Shown here: piece by piece, positions 1 to 11,450 of the stretch
Layout of the letters: every line of letters begins with the position of its first letter
Numbering within the stretch: the stretch's first letter is position 1
Source: Pelagibacteraceae bacterium AG-359-E06
GTDB taxonomy: Bacteria; Pseudomonadota; Alphaproteobacteria; Pelagibacterales; Pelagibacteraceae
Length of the DNA: 64,000 nucleotides
Reading direction: 5' to 3'
NCBI GenBank assembly: GCA_003280495.1
Contig: QCET01000001.1
Coordinates: forward strand, 41,301-105,300
Made by a program: the position numbers and the translations under genes
Notes under the pieces: model-generated
Databases searched by the model: none
The model's input: only the letters and a program-made list of their open reading frames with translations
Told to the model about the DNA's origin: nothing

Positions 1-471
1 ATACCTCTAGCAATATAATTTCTAAGCGCATTAGGATGATCTAGCGTACAAGTATGAACCCAAACTCTTTTAGGATTATGACTCCAAGCATTTTTAAGAG
101 CATGAGATAACAAATATCCTCCCAGCTTTTTCCCAAAAAATTTTTTAAAAATACCAAAATATGTCAATTCAACTTCACCTTTGTCAGAATGATTTAAATA
201 CTCATAATAACCTGCAGGTTCATCACCAACATAGGCGGTATAAAATTTTAATTTTTCACTACTTAAATAATTTTTCCACTGTTCAACAGACCAAAATAAT
301 CGGTCTTTCCAATGAAAATCTTCGCCGATCTTTTGATATAAAAATTTACAGAATGCAGGATCTTCTTTGCCAATTTCTTCTACCTTTAAATTAAAAATGC
401 CACACTCTACAGGCATAAGATCATTTTTAGATTGCATTTCTAGAAAATATCTTTGGACGTTCTCTGGCATT
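1..471 (-). CDS. GNAT-family N-acetyltransferase (C-terminus runs off the window)
   Basis: Manual reverse-strand translation from ATG at 471: MPENVQRYFLEMQSKNDLMPVECGIFNLK...YVGDEPAGYYEYLNHSDKGEVELTYFGIFKKFFGKKLGGYLLSHALKNAW... (GNAT-like G-x-G-x-x-L region). Not in ORF track because no stop inside window. Confidence 0.8.
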
Positions 472-847
472 AATTTTTTCTCAAACCTCGTAGTCCCAAA
501 GCTTCTCCTCCCATCACATGCAGATGAAAATGAGGAACCTCTTGCGAACCATCTGATCCTGTATTTGCTAAAGCTCTAAATCCTTTTCCACCTTTGCTTT
601 CAGAAACACCGGTTATTTTGAAAACTTCGCTTACCGCTTTCGTAAAGCCTATTATTTCTTCTTCAGATGCATTAGTACAAAAATCATCAATGTCTTTATA
701 AGCTCCTTTTGGAATCACGAGTACATGTATCTTGGCTTGAGGACTAATATCATTAAATGCCAAGCTATGTTCGTTCTCAAATACTTTATCACAAGGTATT
801 TCACCTCTAAGTATCTTTGCAAAAATATTATCTTTGTCGTAACTCAT
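470..847 (-). CDS. HIT family protein (histidine triad nucleotide hydrolase)
   Basis: HFHLHVMGG histidine triad; 125 aa HinT-like. Confidence 0.93.
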   Translation of the reverse strand: MSYDKDNIFAKILRGEIPCDKVFENEHSLAFNDISPQAKIHVLVIPKGAYKDIDDFCTNASEEEIIGFTKAVSEVFKITGVSESKGGKGFRALANTGSDGSQEVPHFHLHVMGGEALGLRGLRKN

Positions 848-1116
848 TTTTGTCTTTTTTTTAATTCCTCCATGACATCCTCGATTTTTATACCATTTGA
901 CTCCAATAAAACCATCAAGTGATAAATAACATCTGCAGCCTCATGTATTTTATTACTATCCTCCTCAACAGCTTCTATTAACTCTCCAATTTCCTCTTTT
1001 ACTTTGCTAATACAAAGTTTTTTATCGTCAAAGAGTTTTTTTGTATATGAGGCTAGTTCAGGTTTTTCACTTCTCTCACGTATTGTTTTAATTAATTCTT
1101 CTAAAGTTTTGAGCAT
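844..1116 (-). CDS. hisE: phosphoribosyl-ATP pyrophosphatase
   Basis: EExGELIEA...EAADVIYHLMVLL MazG-like HisE motif, in his operon. Confidence 0.93.
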   Translation of the reverse strand: MLKTLEELIKTIRERSEKPELASYTKKLFDDKKLCISKVKEEIGELIEAVEEDSNKIHEAADVIYHLMVLLESNGIKIEDVMEELKKRQK

Positions 1117-1117
1117 T

Positions 1118-1876
1118 CTATACTCTTACAGAAACATTTTTAGACTTCAAATATTCTTTTGCCTCTTTAATTGAAAATGTACCAAAATGAAAAATAGAGG
1201 CTGCTAAAACTGCACTTGCTCCACCTTTAACAATACCATCTTTAAGGTGGTCTAAGGTTCCAACCCCACCTGATGCTATAACAGGAATATTTATAGCTTT
1301 TGTAATTTTACTTGTGAGTTGAATGTCATACCCTGACTGAGTACCGTCTTTATCCATAGACGTTAGAAGAATTTCCCCAGCTCCATTGCTTTCTGAAATT
1401 TTGGCGTATTCAATTGCATCAATATCAGTTCGTTCTCTTCCGCCGTGGGTATACACGCTCCACTTATTCTCATCAGTTTTTTTTGCATCAATTGCTACAA
1501 CAATACATTGGGATCCAAATCTTTTTGCAGCCTCTTTTATTAAATTGTGATTTTGAACAGCTGCAGTATTGATAGATACTTTGTCTGCTCCACAATTTAG
1601 AAGTTTATTTATATCCTCAATGCTTCTAACACCGCCTCCCACGGTTAAAGGTACAAAGCAATTCTTAGATGTTTTTTTTACAACTTCGTAAATCGTTTCT
1701 CTGTTTTCATTTGAGGCAGTAATATCTAAAAAACAGATTTCGTCAGCTCCACTATCACTGTAAACTTTAGCCTGCTCAACTGGATCTCCAGCATCTTTAA
1801 GCTCAATGAAGTTTATACCTTTAACAACTCTCCCATTTTTTACGTCAAGACAAGGTATAATTCTATTTTTAAGCAT
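1118..1876 (-). CDS. hisF: imidazole glycerol phosphate synthase cyclase subunit
   Basis: [34 protein letters not shown]. Confidence 0.98.
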   Translation of the reverse strand: MLKNRIIPCLDVKNGRVVKGINFIELKDAGDPVEQAKVYSDSGADEICFLDITASNENRETIYEVVKKTSKNCFVPLTVGGGVRSIEDINKLLNCGADKVSINTAAVQNHNLIKEAAKRFGSQCIVVAIDAKKTDENKWSVYTHGGRERTDIDAIEYAKISESNGAGEILLTSMDKDGTQSGYDIQLTSKITKAINIPVIASGGVGTLDHLKDGIVKGGASAVLAASIFHFGTFSIKEAKEYLKSKNVSVRV

Positions 1877-2594
1877 TTAGCTCCTTTGCTAATTCATCAA
1901 GTTTAATATCACCATCATAAATAGCCTTTCCGACAATTATTCCTTCAATTTTCTTGTTTTTAAATGCTTTTGTTTTTTTAATATCATCGATTGAGGAAAC
2001 ACCACCTGAAATTACAATAGGGGAATTAGAAACTTCTGTAATCTTTAAAATTTCATCAAAGTTAGGACTAGTTTTCATTCCATCTTTATTTATGTCTGTG
2101 CAAATTATACGACTAATACCAAAATCATTTACTTCTTTAAGATAATCTAAAGTTTTAATATTCAAATTTTCGGTCCATCCAGAAACTGATAGTTTTCCGT
2201 TTTTTGCATCTAATCCTAAAGCAATTTGGTTATTAAATTGGCCACAAGCCTCTTTTAAGAACTTTTTGTTTTTAATTGCAGCGCTACCTAATATTACTTT
2301 TTCAATTCCTACATCTATATATTCTTTGATGCTATCTATTGATCTAATACCGCCACCAACTTCTATATTAAAATCAAACTTATTCGCTATATCCTTAATA
2401 AGATCTATATTGACTGTTTTGCCAGAAAGTGCACCGTCCAGATCAACAATATGTAAATTTTTAAAACCATGATCATAATATTTCTTGGCTTGTTCAATTG
2501 GTGATGAACTGTATACAGTTTTTTCATCAAACTTACCTTTAATAAGCCTCACACATTTTTTATCTTTTATGTCTATCGCAGGAAAAATTTTCAT
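1869..2594 (-). CDS. hisA: phosphoribosylformimino-5-aminoimidazole carboxamide ribotide isomerase
   Basis: [24 protein letters not shown], HisA fold; adjacent hisF/hisH. Confidence 0.98.
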   Translation of the reverse strand: MKIFPAIDIKDKKCVRLIKGKFDEKTVYSSSPIEQAKKYYDHGFKNLHIVDLDGALSGKTVNIDLIKDIANKFDFNIEVGGGIRSIDSIKEYIDVGIEKVILGSAAIKNKKFLKEACGQFNNQIALGLDAKNGKLSVSGWTENLNIKTLDYLKEVNDFGISRIICTDINKDGMKTSPNFDEILKITEVSNSPIVISGGVSSIDDIKKTKAFKNKKIEGIIVGKAIYDGDIKLDELAKELNA

Positions 2595-3221
2595 CTATAA
2601 ATTTATAAAATTTTTAATAATTTGTAATCCTAATTTATCACTTTTTTCAGGGTGAAATTGTGTACCAAATAAATTTTCTTTCTCAATTGAACAAACAACT
2701 CTAGTCGAATAATCAACTGTTGCTGATATTACCGATTTATCTTCAGGTATAAATTCGTAACTATGTACAAAATACATATGAGACTTATTTTCTATACCAT
2801 TATAAATTTTGCTATTTTTCATAAACTCTATCTCATTCCAGCCAATATGTGGAAGTTTATATTTCCCATTCTTATTATCAATTTTAGAAACTTTACCTGG
2901 TATCCAACCAAGTCCTTTTGTTTCAGCTTCTTCATAACCAACGTCTGCAAACATTTGTAATCCTACACAAATACCTAGGAGAGGTTTTTTATTAACTAAC
3001 GCGAAATCTTTTAAAGTATCGACAAGACCACTAATACTATTTAAAGCATCAACACAACTTTTAAATGACCCTTGGCCTGGTAAAACTATTTTATCACTAG
3101 ATTTAATTTGATTTAGATCTTCTGTAACGTTAATATTAATATTGTTTTGTGCCACAGCTTGAAATGAATTTATTACAGAACTAATATTGCCAGACTTATA
3201 ATCGACAATAGTTACATTCAT
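2595..3221 (-). CDS. hisH: imidazole glycerol phosphate synthase glutamine amidotransferase subunit
   Basis: GICVGLQMF nucleophile region, FGTQFHPEKS. Confidence 0.97.
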   Translation of the reverse strand: MNVTIVDYKSGNISSVINSFQAVAQNNININVTEDLNQIKSSDKIVLPGQGSFKSCVDALNSISGLVDTLKDFALVNKKPLLGICVGLQMFADVGYEEAETKGLGWIPGKVSKIDNKNGKYKLPHIGWNEIEFMKNSKIYNGIENKSHMYFVHSYEFIPEDKSVISATVDYSTRVVCSIEKENLFGTQFHPEKSDKLGLQIIKNFINL

Positions 3222-3227
3222 TTAAAT

Positions 3228-3815
3228 TTACAAAGCACCTTTTGTTGATGGTATTTTATCTTTCATTCTACTATCTATTTCAACAGCCGACTTTAAAGAT
3301 TTAGCTAATCCTTTAAAGCAAGACTCAATAATATGGTGACTATTATCACCATAAAGATTTTCAACGTGTAATGTTGTGCCAGAGCTTTGGGCAAAAGCGT
3401 GGAACCACTCTTTAAATAATTCCGTATCCATCTCACCAAGTTTTTCAACTTTTAATTTTACATTCCAAACCAAATAAGGTCTGTTTGAAATATCTAGTGA
3501 TACCCTGCTTAAAGTTTCATCCATTGGAACCGTTTCGCTTGCGTATCTTTTAATTCCTTTTTTTTCTCCAAGTGCTTTTTTAATAGCTTCACCAATCGCA
3601 ATGCCGGTATCCTCAGTTGTGTGATGCAAATCAATATGAAGATCGCCTGTTGCTTGGATTTTAAGATCTATAAGGGAGTGCTTGGATACTTGCTCAAGCA
3701 TGTGGTCTAAAAAACCTACACCAGTTTTAATATCATACTCTCCGGTACCGTCTAAATTGACGTCTACAGTTATAGAGGTTTCTTTTGTTTTTCTGACGAT
3801 GTTTGCGGTCCTCAT
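3228..3815 (-). CDS. hisB: imidazoleglycerol-phosphate dehydratase
   Basis: [42 protein letters not shown]. Start moved from 4064 to 3815 ([13 protein letters not shown]); the ORF-track extension overlaps hslV and has no HisB similarity. Confidence 0.96.
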   Translation of the reverse strand: MRTANIVRKTKETSITVDVNLDGTGEYDIKTGVGFLDHMLEQVSKHSLIDLKIQATGDLHIDLHHTTEDTGIAIGEAIKKALGEKKGIKRYASETVPMDETLSRVSLDISNRPYLVWNVKLKVEKLGEMDTELFKEWFHAFAQSSGTTLHVENLYGDNSHHIIESCFKGLAKSLKSAVEIDSRMKDKIPSTKGAL

Positions 3816-3900
3816 AAATAACGTTGTTTTTACAATAATCCGTTTAAAATTAATACCTTGAAGATTTGTAATTAATAACCACATACCATCTATAAGTAAA

Positions 3901-4452
3901 ATGAAGCAAAATATGGACAACAATAATTGGCATGGAACAACAATCGTTCTTATACGAAAAGGGAAGGATGTAGTTGTAGCAGGAGATGGACAAGTAAGTA
4001 TTGGAAACACAGTCATCAAGAAAACAGCCAAAAAAGTCAGAAGAATTGAAAAAAGAGGAGTCATCGCTGGTTTCGCAGGATCAACGGCCGACGCCTTTAC
4101 ATTATTTGAGAGATTAGAAGCAAAATTAGAAAAGCACGGGGGTCAATTAACTCGAGCTGCTGTTGAGTTAGCTAAAGATTGGAGATCGGATAAATATCTT
4201 AGAAGATTAGAGGCATTAATGGCAGTTGCTGATAAAGAAAAAAGTTTCATAATTAGTGGCAATGGAGATGTGTTGGAACCTGAACATGGAATTATAGCAA
4301 TTGGAAGCGGTGGGAATTATGCACTAGCAGCTGCTAGAGCAATGATAGATGACAAAAGTAAAAATGCTGAAGAAGTAGCAAAAAAATCTGTAGAAATTGC
4401 AGCTGATATATGTGTATTCACAAATAACAATATTACAGTAGAAAAATTATAA
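3901..4452 (+). CDS. hslV: ATP-dependent protease subunit HslV
   Basis: [24 protein letters not shown] catalytic Thr N-terminus; followed by hslU. Confidence 0.98.
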   Translation: MKQNMDNNNWHGTTIVLIRKGKDVVVAGDGQVSIGNTVIKKTAKKVRRIEKRGVIAGFAGSTADAFTLFERLEAKLEKHGGQLTRAAVELAKDWRSDKYLRRLEALMAVADKEKSFIISGNGDVLEPEHGIIAIGSGGNYALAAARAMIDDKSKNAEEVAKKSVEIAADICVFTNNNITVEKL

Positions 4453-5771
4453 TGGAAGTAGAGCACAAGATAGTTTCATTCTCTCCAAGAGAAATTGTTT
4501 CGGAACTCGATAGATTTGTAATTGGTCAAGCTGAGGCTAAAAGAGCTGTGGCTATAGCTTTGAGGAATAGATGGCGAAGACAAGAGCTACCTGATGATAT
4601 GAGAGAAGAAGTGCTTCCAAAAAATATATTAATGGTTGGTCCAACAGGTGTTGGTAAAACTGAAATATCAAGAAGACTTTCAAAATTAGCACAAGCGCCA
4701 TTTATAAAAGTAGAAGCCACAAAATTTACAGAAGTTGGCTATGTTGGAAAAGACGTAGAGCAAATTATTAGAGATCTTATTGAGATTGCAATATCGCTGG
4801 TCAAAGAGAAAAAAAGGAAAGAAGTGAAAGCAAAGGCACAAGTTTCTGCAGAAGAAAGAGTTTTAGACGCTCTTGTTGGTAAAAATGCGAGTGTAGCAAC
4901 TAGAGAAAGTTTTAGAAAAAGATTAAGAGCTGGAGATTTAGATAAAAATACTATCGAACTTTCAGTTCAAGATAATCCTCAAATGCCTTCGTTTGAAATT
5001 CCAGGCATGCAAGGAGGTGTAGGCATGGTCAGTATTGGGGATATATTTGGTAAGGGTTTAGGTGGTAAGAAAAAAAAGAAAAAAATGACAGTCAACGAGT
5101 CTTTTGAATATTTAATACAAGAGGAGTCCGACAAACTTATTGATCAAGATCAGATATTAAAAGAAGCAAAATTTGCAGCAGAAAATAATGGAATAGTTTT
5201 TTTAGATGAGATAGATAAAGTTTCTGCACGAAGTGATAGGACTGGAGCTGATGTTTCTAGAGAGGGTGTACAAAGAGATCTATTACCTTTAATTGAAGGA
5301 ACAACCGTCAATACAAAACATGGTCCGATTAAAACTGATCATATTTTGTTTATTGCTTCAGGTGCTTTCCAACTGGCCAAGCCGTCTGATCTTTTACCTG
5401 AATTACAGGGTAGATTGCCGATAAGAGTAGAATTAAAAGCGCTAAGTAAAGAAGATTTTGTTAAGATTTTAAAAGAGCCTGATAACAGTTTAATAAAACA
5501 ATATAAAGCATTAATGAAAACTGAGAAAGTGAATCTTAAATTTACTGAAGATGGTATTGAAGCTTTAGCAGATATTTCAACGCACATTAACTCAACAATA
5601 GAAAATATTGGCGCAAGAAGATTACATACAATTCTTGAAAAAGTTTTAGATGAGATAAGTTTCACTGCTCCAGATAAAGCTGGCGAAGAAATCGTGGTGG
5701 ATAAGAAATATATCGAGAAACATTTAGGGGATATTACAAAAGATAAAGACTTGTCTAAATTCATTCTCTAA
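4452..5771 (+). CDS. hslU: ATP-dependent protease ATPase subunit HslU
   Basis: [14 protein letters not shown] Walker A, LDEIDK Walker B, C-terminal SKFIL. Confidence 0.98.
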   Translation: MEVEHKIVSFSPREIVSELDRFVIGQAEAKRAVAIALRNRWRRQELPDDMREEVLPKNILMVGPTGVGKTEISRRLSKLAQAPFIKVEATKFTEVGYVGKDVEQIIRDLIEIAISLVKEKKRKEVKAKAQVSAEERVLDALVGKNASVATRESFRKRLRAGDLDKNTIELSVQDNPQMPSFEIPGMQGGVGMVSIGDIFGKGLGGKKKKKKMTVNESFEYLIQEESDKLIDQDQILKEAKFAAENNGIVFLDEIDKVSARSDRTGADVSREGVQRDLLPLIEGTTVNTKHGPIKTDHILFIASGAFQLAKPSDLLPELQGRLPIRVELKALSKEDFVKILKEPDNSLIKQYKALMKTEKVNLKFTEDGIEALADISTHINSTIENIGARRLHTILEKVLDEISFTAPDKAGEEIVVDKKYIEKHLGDITKDKDLSKFIL

Positions 5772-7531
5772 TTGTTTGAAATCCATAGAGTTTCAAAAGG
5801 CTTTAATCTAATACTGTTTTTGCAATTAATTTTTGTTTTAGGGTTGATCAAATCTCTCCAAGTTTCATTTTTAATTAAATTTAATCTATTAAGATTAAAT
5901 TCAACACTCTCTGAAGTTATATTTGTAACTGAGAATATACTTTGTCTTTTATCCTTGCTTTGTCTCCACAAACCATAGATTTTTTTTCCGAGATCTAAAG
6001 TATATTGCGTAGCATTTGGGTGGAAGGCTTCTTGATTTTTTCTTATTTTAAGTAATCTCATTATCTCACTAAATACAATGCTTTCTTTTGAGTTTTTTTT
6101 TCCAAGTTTTTTTTGTAGATTGAAAAGGTCCCACTTATGTCTATTTAAATCACGATTTTTTTTAGAAATCTTAAACTTAGATATGTCATTTGAGGTTCCA
6201 AATAGTGAATTAAAATAAATACCAGGTATCCCTTCTAGGGAAAACATAATGGCATGTGCCGCTAAAAATCTTTTTATTTTATAATTTCCTTTTTTGTCAT
6301 AATCAGTCCTGCTCAAAAGATCAAATAACGTAATGTTAGCTTCATAGATTTTTTTTCCTTTGCCTTGAATTTTCCTGTATGAAAATTTACCATTGTTCTT
6401 CTTAATTCTTGAAAACATTTTATTCGATTGAAGTTCATTAAGAATCCCTTCGATTGGTCTCATGCCGATACCGTCATGCGATGCTAAAAAATTTAAATAA
6501 GTGTTTCCATTTCTTGCAGGTGGCATCGATTTGCTCCAATTCGACATTTGAGAACTGTCTTCAAATAATAATGTGTAAGCAACTAGGGGAGGCAAAGAAA
6601 AGTTATAAATCCAGTGAGCTTCGTCATTGTTTCCAAAGTAGCTCAAATTTTGTTTTCCTGGAAGGTTAGTCTCTGTAACAATCCAAGATCTAGTATTTAA
6701 TCTCTCCAAGATTAATCTAAAAAGTTTTATAATTTGATGCGTTTGAGGTAGGTTTACGCACTCTGTGTTAGTTTCTTTCCAAAGGTATCCAACTGCATCC
6801 AATCTAAAAATTGAAATTCCTTTACTTATGAAAGTCATCATAATTTTTACAAAGTCTATTAAGACATCTGGATTTTTAAAATTAAGGTCAACTTGATCTG
6901 GACTAAAAGTACACCAAAGTTTTTTTTGACTGTCATACATTTTAAATTTTTGCAGTAAAGGATGTTCTCTTGGTCTTATAACTTTCTTAGTATTAAATTT
7001 TCTATCAACAGAAAAGAAATAGTCTTTTCCTGGATCTTTATTCTTAAGAAAATTCCTAAACCATACACCTTTCGATGAGGCATGATTTATAACTATATCG
7101 GCCATTATATTTGCATCCTTTGACAATCTTTTAATATGATCCCAGTTACCGAACCTTTTATCGATCACGTTGTGATCTTTGACTGCGAAACCACTATCGC
7201 TACTCGATGGAAAAAAGGGGAGAAAATGAATACAGTTAAAATTCTGTTTAAGCCTTTTTTTAAAAAAACTATTGAATATATCTAATGTATTTTTTTCTCC
7301 TTTTATCTTAAGATTGTCCGCATAGCATATTAATAAAATAGTTTTTTCTGAACAAATATCTTCTTTCTTACTTAACTTAATATTTTGATTAAAGTCTTTA
7401 ATAAGTTCGTTAATTTTTCTTGTATAGTAATAAGTATTAATTTCTGGATCTACTGATTTATATATTTGGATTATTTTTGATTGAATATCATCCTTAATCA
7501 ACTGAGATACTTTACTTGAATTTTTCATCAT
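5768..7531 (-). CDS. GH13 sucrose phosphorylase-like enzyme (possible glucosylglycerate phosphorylase)
   Basis: Alpha-amylase-family motifs [34 protein letters not shown]; located directly beside GpgS. Confidence 0.8.
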   Translation of the reverse strand: MMKNSSKVSQLIKDDIQSKIIQIYKSVDPEINTYYYTRKINELIKDFNQNIKLSKKEDICSEKTILLICYADNLKIKGEKNTLDIFNSFFKKRLKQNFNCIHFLPFFPSSSDSGFAVKDHNVIDKRFGNWDHIKRLSKDANIMADIVINHASSKGVWFRNFLKNKDPGKDYFFSVDRKFNTKKVIRPREHPLLQKFKMYDSQKKLWCTFSPDQVDLNFKNPDVLIDFVKIMMTFISKGISIFRLDAVGYLWKETNTECVNLPQTHQIIKLFRLILERLNTRSWIVTETNLPGKQNLSYFGNNDEAHWIYNFSLPPLVAYTLLFEDSSQMSNWSKSMPPARNGNTYLNFLASHDGIGMRPIEGILNELQSNKMFSRIKKNNGKFSYRKIQGKGKKIYEANITLFDLLSRTDYDKKGNYKIKRFLAAHAIMFSLEGIPGIYFNSLFGTSNDISKFKISKKNRDLNRHKWDLFNLQKKLGKKNSKESIVFSEIMRLLKIRKNQEAFHPNATQYTLDLGKKIYGLWRQSKDKRQSIFSVTNITSESVEFNLNRLNLIKNETWRDLINPKTKINCKNSIRLKPFETLWISNN

Positions 7532-8732
7532 CTGCTCTCACGGCCTCTTTAAGATTTGATAAAGTTGAAGGTAATGCACTACTTACTCGACTCCAAGTTG
7601 GTATGAAGGGTGTTTCCATCGGATTTTCAAAAAAACTTTCACCCGCTTTCATGATATTATAGGCAAAAAGTTCAACAGCTTTTTCTTCTGAATGTCTATC
7701 GAAAGACAAGCCATTCATAACTGCATCGCTTTTGTAAATATCAATCATATCTAAAGCAGATCTGTAGTAAGTTGCTTTAATTGATCTGAATGTTTCCAAA
7801 CTGAATGAGTTTCCCTGAGTTGCTAATTTTCTTATTAATGTTTTAATAATATCAATAGACATTCTTGACAATCCCTTGCTATCGTCCTCTGTTGATAAAT
7901 CTTGGTGTTTGTGGTCATAGGCATCCGCTAAATCAATTTGACATATTAAATTAGATGAGAAATTTCTTTGCATTTCTGATAAGATTCCTATTTCCATTCC
8001 CCAATCAGTAGGAATTCTTAATTCCCTTAGTAAATCTTTTTTAAGAGAAAACTCTCCAGCAAGTGGATATTTAAAAGATTTCATAAATTCCAAATACTCA
8101 TTTTTTCCGATTGTTTTTTCCATTGCTACTAATAGAGGGTAAACCAATAATCTTGATGCCCTGCCATTTAATTTGCCTTTAGCATAACGTGGATAATATC
8201 CTTTGCAGAATTCATAATTAAAATTTGGATTGGCAACTGGATAAAATAACTTAGCCAATAACCTTCTCTCATAAGTAATGATATCGCAATCGTGGAGCGC
8301 TATTGCATCTGCTTCACCTCTGGCGAGAGCCATGCCTACGCAATACCAAACATTTCTTCCTTTCCCCATTTCTTTAGGAGCCAATCCTTTGACTTTAAGT
8401 TCATTGTCAATTTTCTTTAAATTCGGTCCGTCGTTCCACAATATTGAAAAAGGCAACTTTAATTTTTTAAAAAAACTCCAAGCTTTTTTAGCTTGGCTTT
8501 CGGTTGCTTTGTCCAAACCAATTATAATATGGTTAATATAATCAGTTTTATTAATTTCATCTAATATTTTTGGTAATGCTTTTCCTTCTAACTCTGAAAA
8601 TAAACACGGCAAAATTAATTCCATGTTAGTTTTTTTTGATATTGTAGACAGCTCTTTTTCTAATTCTTCTGTTTCTCTAATTTTGAAATCATGTAAATTT
8701 GCAACTATTCCATCTTGTGAAAAATCTGTCAT
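7512..8732 (-). CDS. gpgS: glucosyl-3-phosphoglycerate synthase-like glycosyltransferase (GT81)
   Basis: ALARGEADAIALHDCDIITYERRLLAKLFYPV, GEFSLKKDLLRELRIPTDWGMEIGILSE typical of GpgS/MpgS. Confidence 0.82.
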   Translation of the reverse strand: MTDFSQDGIVANLHDFKIRETEELEKELSTISKKTNMELILPCLFSELEGKALPKILDEINKTDYINHIIIGLDKATESQAKKAWSFFKKLKLPFSILWNDGPNLKKIDNELKVKGLAPKEMGKGRNVWYCVGMALARGEADAIALHDCDIITYERRLLAKLFYPVANPNFNYEFCKGYYPRYAKGKLNGRASRLLVYPLLVAMEKTIGKNEYLEFMKSFKYPLAGEFSLKKDLLRELRIPTDWGMEIGILSEMQRNFSSNLICQIDLADAYDHKHQDLSTEDDSKGLSRMSIDIIKTLIRKLATQGNSFSLETFRSIKATYYRSALDMIDIYKSDAVMNGLSFDRHSEEKAVELFAYNIMKAGESFFENPMETPFIPTWSRVSSALPSTLSNLKEAVRADDEKFK

Positions 8733-8749
8733 ATTTTAATTTTAAAGAA

Positions 8750-9550
8750 TTAATGTATTTTTTCCAGAACCATTTTGACTACTTCCATCCATCCAATTGG
8801 AGCTTCTTTAGTTGATATTGTGTATTTATCTCTATTTAATAGATTTTGATTATTTTTATTTTTTATAAGACATGGAAAATCAACATAATCTAACATTTCT
8901 AAGTCATTTGGACTATCTCCAATTCCAATTGTAATGACATCTTTAAAATCTTGAAAATTGCTAAGTACATTTAAGGTTTTTTTAACAGCAATTGATTTAT
9001 TAACATTATCTCCAATTGAAAAAACTCTTCCACCTTGATTAATTGCGAGACCCAACTTCTTACAAGCAATATTTAATTGTTCAATTGCCTCTTTTCCTCC
9101 ATTAAAATTAATTAGGAAAGTATAATTTCTATTCATAGAAGCTTCGAGTTTTTTTTTATTTAAACCTAAAATTTTAGTTTGTTTTTCAATATCCATTTCA
9201 GATAACAAACTGCAATATGATAATAATTTAGTATTAATATTTTCTACGAAAATTTTTTGAATTTCAGCTAAAGGTCTCGCAAGAATAATTTTTTTTGAAA
9301 TATCTGGTTTTAAAATATCTAGATTATGTATAGAAGATCCATTTTCTGAAATATATGGTATGTTATAATTTAACTCATTAATAAATTGTTGTATCTCCAG
9401 TTCTGTTTTGCTTGAGGTTGGGATCAGTTTTATTCCACTATTCAAACACTTTAAAAGAAAATTTTTAATTTCGTCAAATTTAAAGGTTTCATTATTTAAT
9501 AAAGATCCATCTAAATCTGTAAATATAAAAACTTTTTTTTTTTGACTCAT
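8750..9550 (-). CDS. HAD phosphatase, mannosyl-/glucosyl-3-phosphoglycerate phosphatase-like
   Basis: FTDLDGSLLN HAD motif I, IGIGDSPNDLEML motif IV; MPGP subfamily; adjacent to gpgS. Confidence 0.8.
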   Translation of the reverse strand: MSQKKKVFIFTDLDGSLLNNETFKFDEIKNFLLKCLNSGIKLIPTSSKTELEIQQFINELNYNIPYISENGSSIHNLDILKPDISKKIILARPLAEIQKIFVENINTKLLSYCSLLSEMDIEKQTKILGLNKKKLEASMNRNYTFLINFNGGKEAIEQLNIACKKLGLAINQGGRVFSIGDNVNKSIAVKKTLNVLSNFQDFKDVITIGIGDSPNDLEMLDYVDFPCLIKNKNNQNLLNRDKYTISTKEAPIGWMEVVKMVLEKIH

Positions 9551-9981
9551 TTTTTTAAAAAAACAATTATGGCTCCATCACCTCCATATTTTTGTGGTGC
9601 TTCATTTATGCTAACGATTTTATCCCTATATTCATTTTTAATAAACTCTGGGATAGCATATTTAAGAAGTCTTAAATCTTTTGATGCGTAAGGATCTGCT
9701 TCATAATTAGAGTGTAAACCTTTCCCAGTGATAAATAAAATTTTGCGCTTTTTTGTATTAATCGCTAAATCAATGGACTCTGATACTTTTTCAAATGCAT
9801 CCTTAACTTTAAAACCGTGTAAATCAATTTTTATATCAAAAAAAAAATTATTATTAACGATAAGCTTTTGATCTTTCAAATCTTTATCTTCTACAGATTT
9901 AATGTTTTTGATAAAATCTTGCCAATCTTTTTGATCTTGTTTAGTGATTTTAGTGCTTGGTTTCTTTTTCGTCACCATCAC
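9547..9981 (-). CDS. Smr domain protein
   Basis: IDLHGFKVKDAFEKV and ITGKGLHS Smr motifs. Confidence 0.88.
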   Translation of the reverse strand: MMVTKKKPSTKITKQDQKDWQDFIKNIKSVEDKDLKDQKLIVNNNFFFDIKIDLHGFKVKDAFEKVSESIDLAINTKKRKILFITGKGLHSNYEADPYASKDLRLLKYAIPEFIKNEYRDKIVSINEAPQKYGGDGAIIVFLKK

Positions 9982-10561
9982 TTGAAAGTTCTGTTAAATA
10001 CCAAGTTGGATTTTTATCTTTTAAATCTTTTTCGAATATCCAAACGTCTGTAACAGTCTTAATCTTTTCAGGATCGCCTTCTATTACCATACCAGAATTG
10101 TTTTTTAGACAGTTAACAATTTCACTAGTAAACTTTGTTTTTATTTTATAATGTGAGTCTTCTTTGTCTATCTTAGCAATTTTTGTTTCTTTGATACCAA
10201 TAAAAGTTAACTCAGAGGTAATTTGTTTTGTCTTTCTTTCATCTATAATTTTAGAAAATTCACTATAAAGATTTTCTGTAAGGAGAGGTTTTAAGGAATT
10301 TTTATCACCTTTTGCAAAAGCTCCAATGATCATTTCATATGCAGCTTCAGCACCTTTTATAAAATCTTTTTTATCAAAAGTTTCTTTGTCTTTTTTTAAA
10401 TTAGTTGGGTTAATTGAAAAACTTTCTTTATTTTCATTAAACCTAGGCTTTATCGGAATATCGTCTGCACCTTTGCCAAGAACGTTTCTTAAACGTAAAA
10501 AAATGAAACCAGCTAACATTGCTAGAAGAATTATGTCGATATATCCAAAATTTTCAGTCAT
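9950..10561 (-). CDS. Tim44-like domain protein
   Basis: N-terminal TM helix, LRNVLGKG, FIKGAEAAYEMIIGAFAKGDKNSLKPLLTENLYSEF. Confidence 0.85.
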   Translation of the reverse strand: MTENFGYIDIILLAMLAGFIFLRLRNVLGKGADDIPIKPRFNENKESFSINPTNLKKDKETFDKKDFIKGAEAAYEMIIGAFAKGDKNSLKPLLTENLYSEFSKIIDERKTKQITSELTFIGIKETKIAKIDKEDSHYKIKTKFTSEIVNCLKNNSGMVIEGDPEKIKTVTDVWIFEKDLKDKNPTWYLTELSSDGDEKETKH

Positions 10562-10612
10562 TACTTGTAATTATAAAAAAAATAATTATCTCTTGATAAT
10601 AGATTAAACACA

Positions 10613-11026
10613 ATGCAATTTACACTACTATTTTTAATATTTGTTCCATTAATAGAGATCTACTTTATGATTAAAATAGGTGCTTTTATTGGAGCTTTCA
10701 ATACCATAATGGCGACGCTTTTAACCGCAGGTATAGGGTTATATTTTGTGAAACAACAAGGTTTAGCAACTGTTTACTCCGCTTTAAATTCAATTGGACG
10801 AAACAATTCACCTATATTTGAAATTCTAGGTGCCTTCTGCTTAGTAATTGCAGCTATATGCTTGATCATCCCTGGATTTATAACGGATGTTCTCGGCGCT
10901 TTGCTTGTAATACCAATAACTAGAAAAATTTTTTTAAGATTTTTTGTTAAAAAGAATTCCAACAATCAAAACGACAAAAGTAAAGTTATAGATATTAATC
11001 CTGAGGATATTGATGAACGAAAATAA
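10613..11026 (+). CDS. fxsA: FxsA family membrane protein
   Basis: IEIYFMIKIG...IIPGFITDVLGALLVIP; neighbourhood secB/tim44. Confidence 0.88.
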   Translation: MQFTLLFLIFVPLIEIYFMIKIGAFIGAFNTIMATLLTAGIGLYFVKQQGLATVYSALNSIGRNNSPIFEILGAFCLVIAAICLIIPGFITDVLGALLVIPITRKIFLRFFVKKNSNNQNDKSKVIDINPEDIDERK

Positions 11027-11450
11027 CAATAACAAATACGAAGTAATTGCAAGATATATAAAAGACGTTTCTTTTGAAATTCCAACACCAGAAGCTTTCG
11101 TAGATGCAGCTAAAAATCTTGGAACATATATTACAAAAATAGATTTTAAGAGTAACCCTTATAAAGGTAATTTAGTCGAATTAAATTGCAAACTTATAAT
11201 AGAAGCACCGGAGAACATAAAAAACAAAATAAGATCAGAAATTGTTATGGCGATTGTTTTTAAAATAATAGATACTAAACTAACACCTGACGAAATAAAA
11301 AAAATCGTTTTGGTAACAATACCCTCTGAAAACTTCGATTTTATTAAGAGTGTAGTGACCGATTTATTTCAAAAATCAGGATTTAAAAACTTTAATTTCA
11401 ACAAAGAAATTAATTTCGAGGCTTTATATAACCAACAAAAAACTAACTAA
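11010..11450 (+). CDS. secB: protein-export chaperone SecB (divergent)
   Basis: YIKDVSFEIPTPEAF N-terminus; length 146 aa; conserved neighbourhood. Confidence 0.82.
   Translation: MMNENNNNKYEVIARYIKDVSFEIPTPEAFVDAAKNLGTYITKIDFKSNPYKGNLVELNCKLIIEAPENIKNKIRSEIVMAIVFKIIDTKLTPDEIKKIVLVTIPSENFDFIKSVVTDLFQKSGFKNFNFNKEINFEALYNQQKTN

Noticed and set aside
161-922. Plus-strand ORFs 161-394, 367-579 and 725-922.
   Set aside because: Antisense to GNAT, HIT and hisE coding regions with no recognisable domains.
3816-4064. N-terminal extension of the 278-aa hisB ORF.
   Set aside because: It has no HisB similarity and overlaps hslV on the opposite strand; hisB reads well from ATG at 3815.
4526-5764. Minus-strand ORFs 4526-4720 and 5339-5764 inside hslU.
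   Set aside because: Fully antisense to a well-conserved gene; low-complexity translation.
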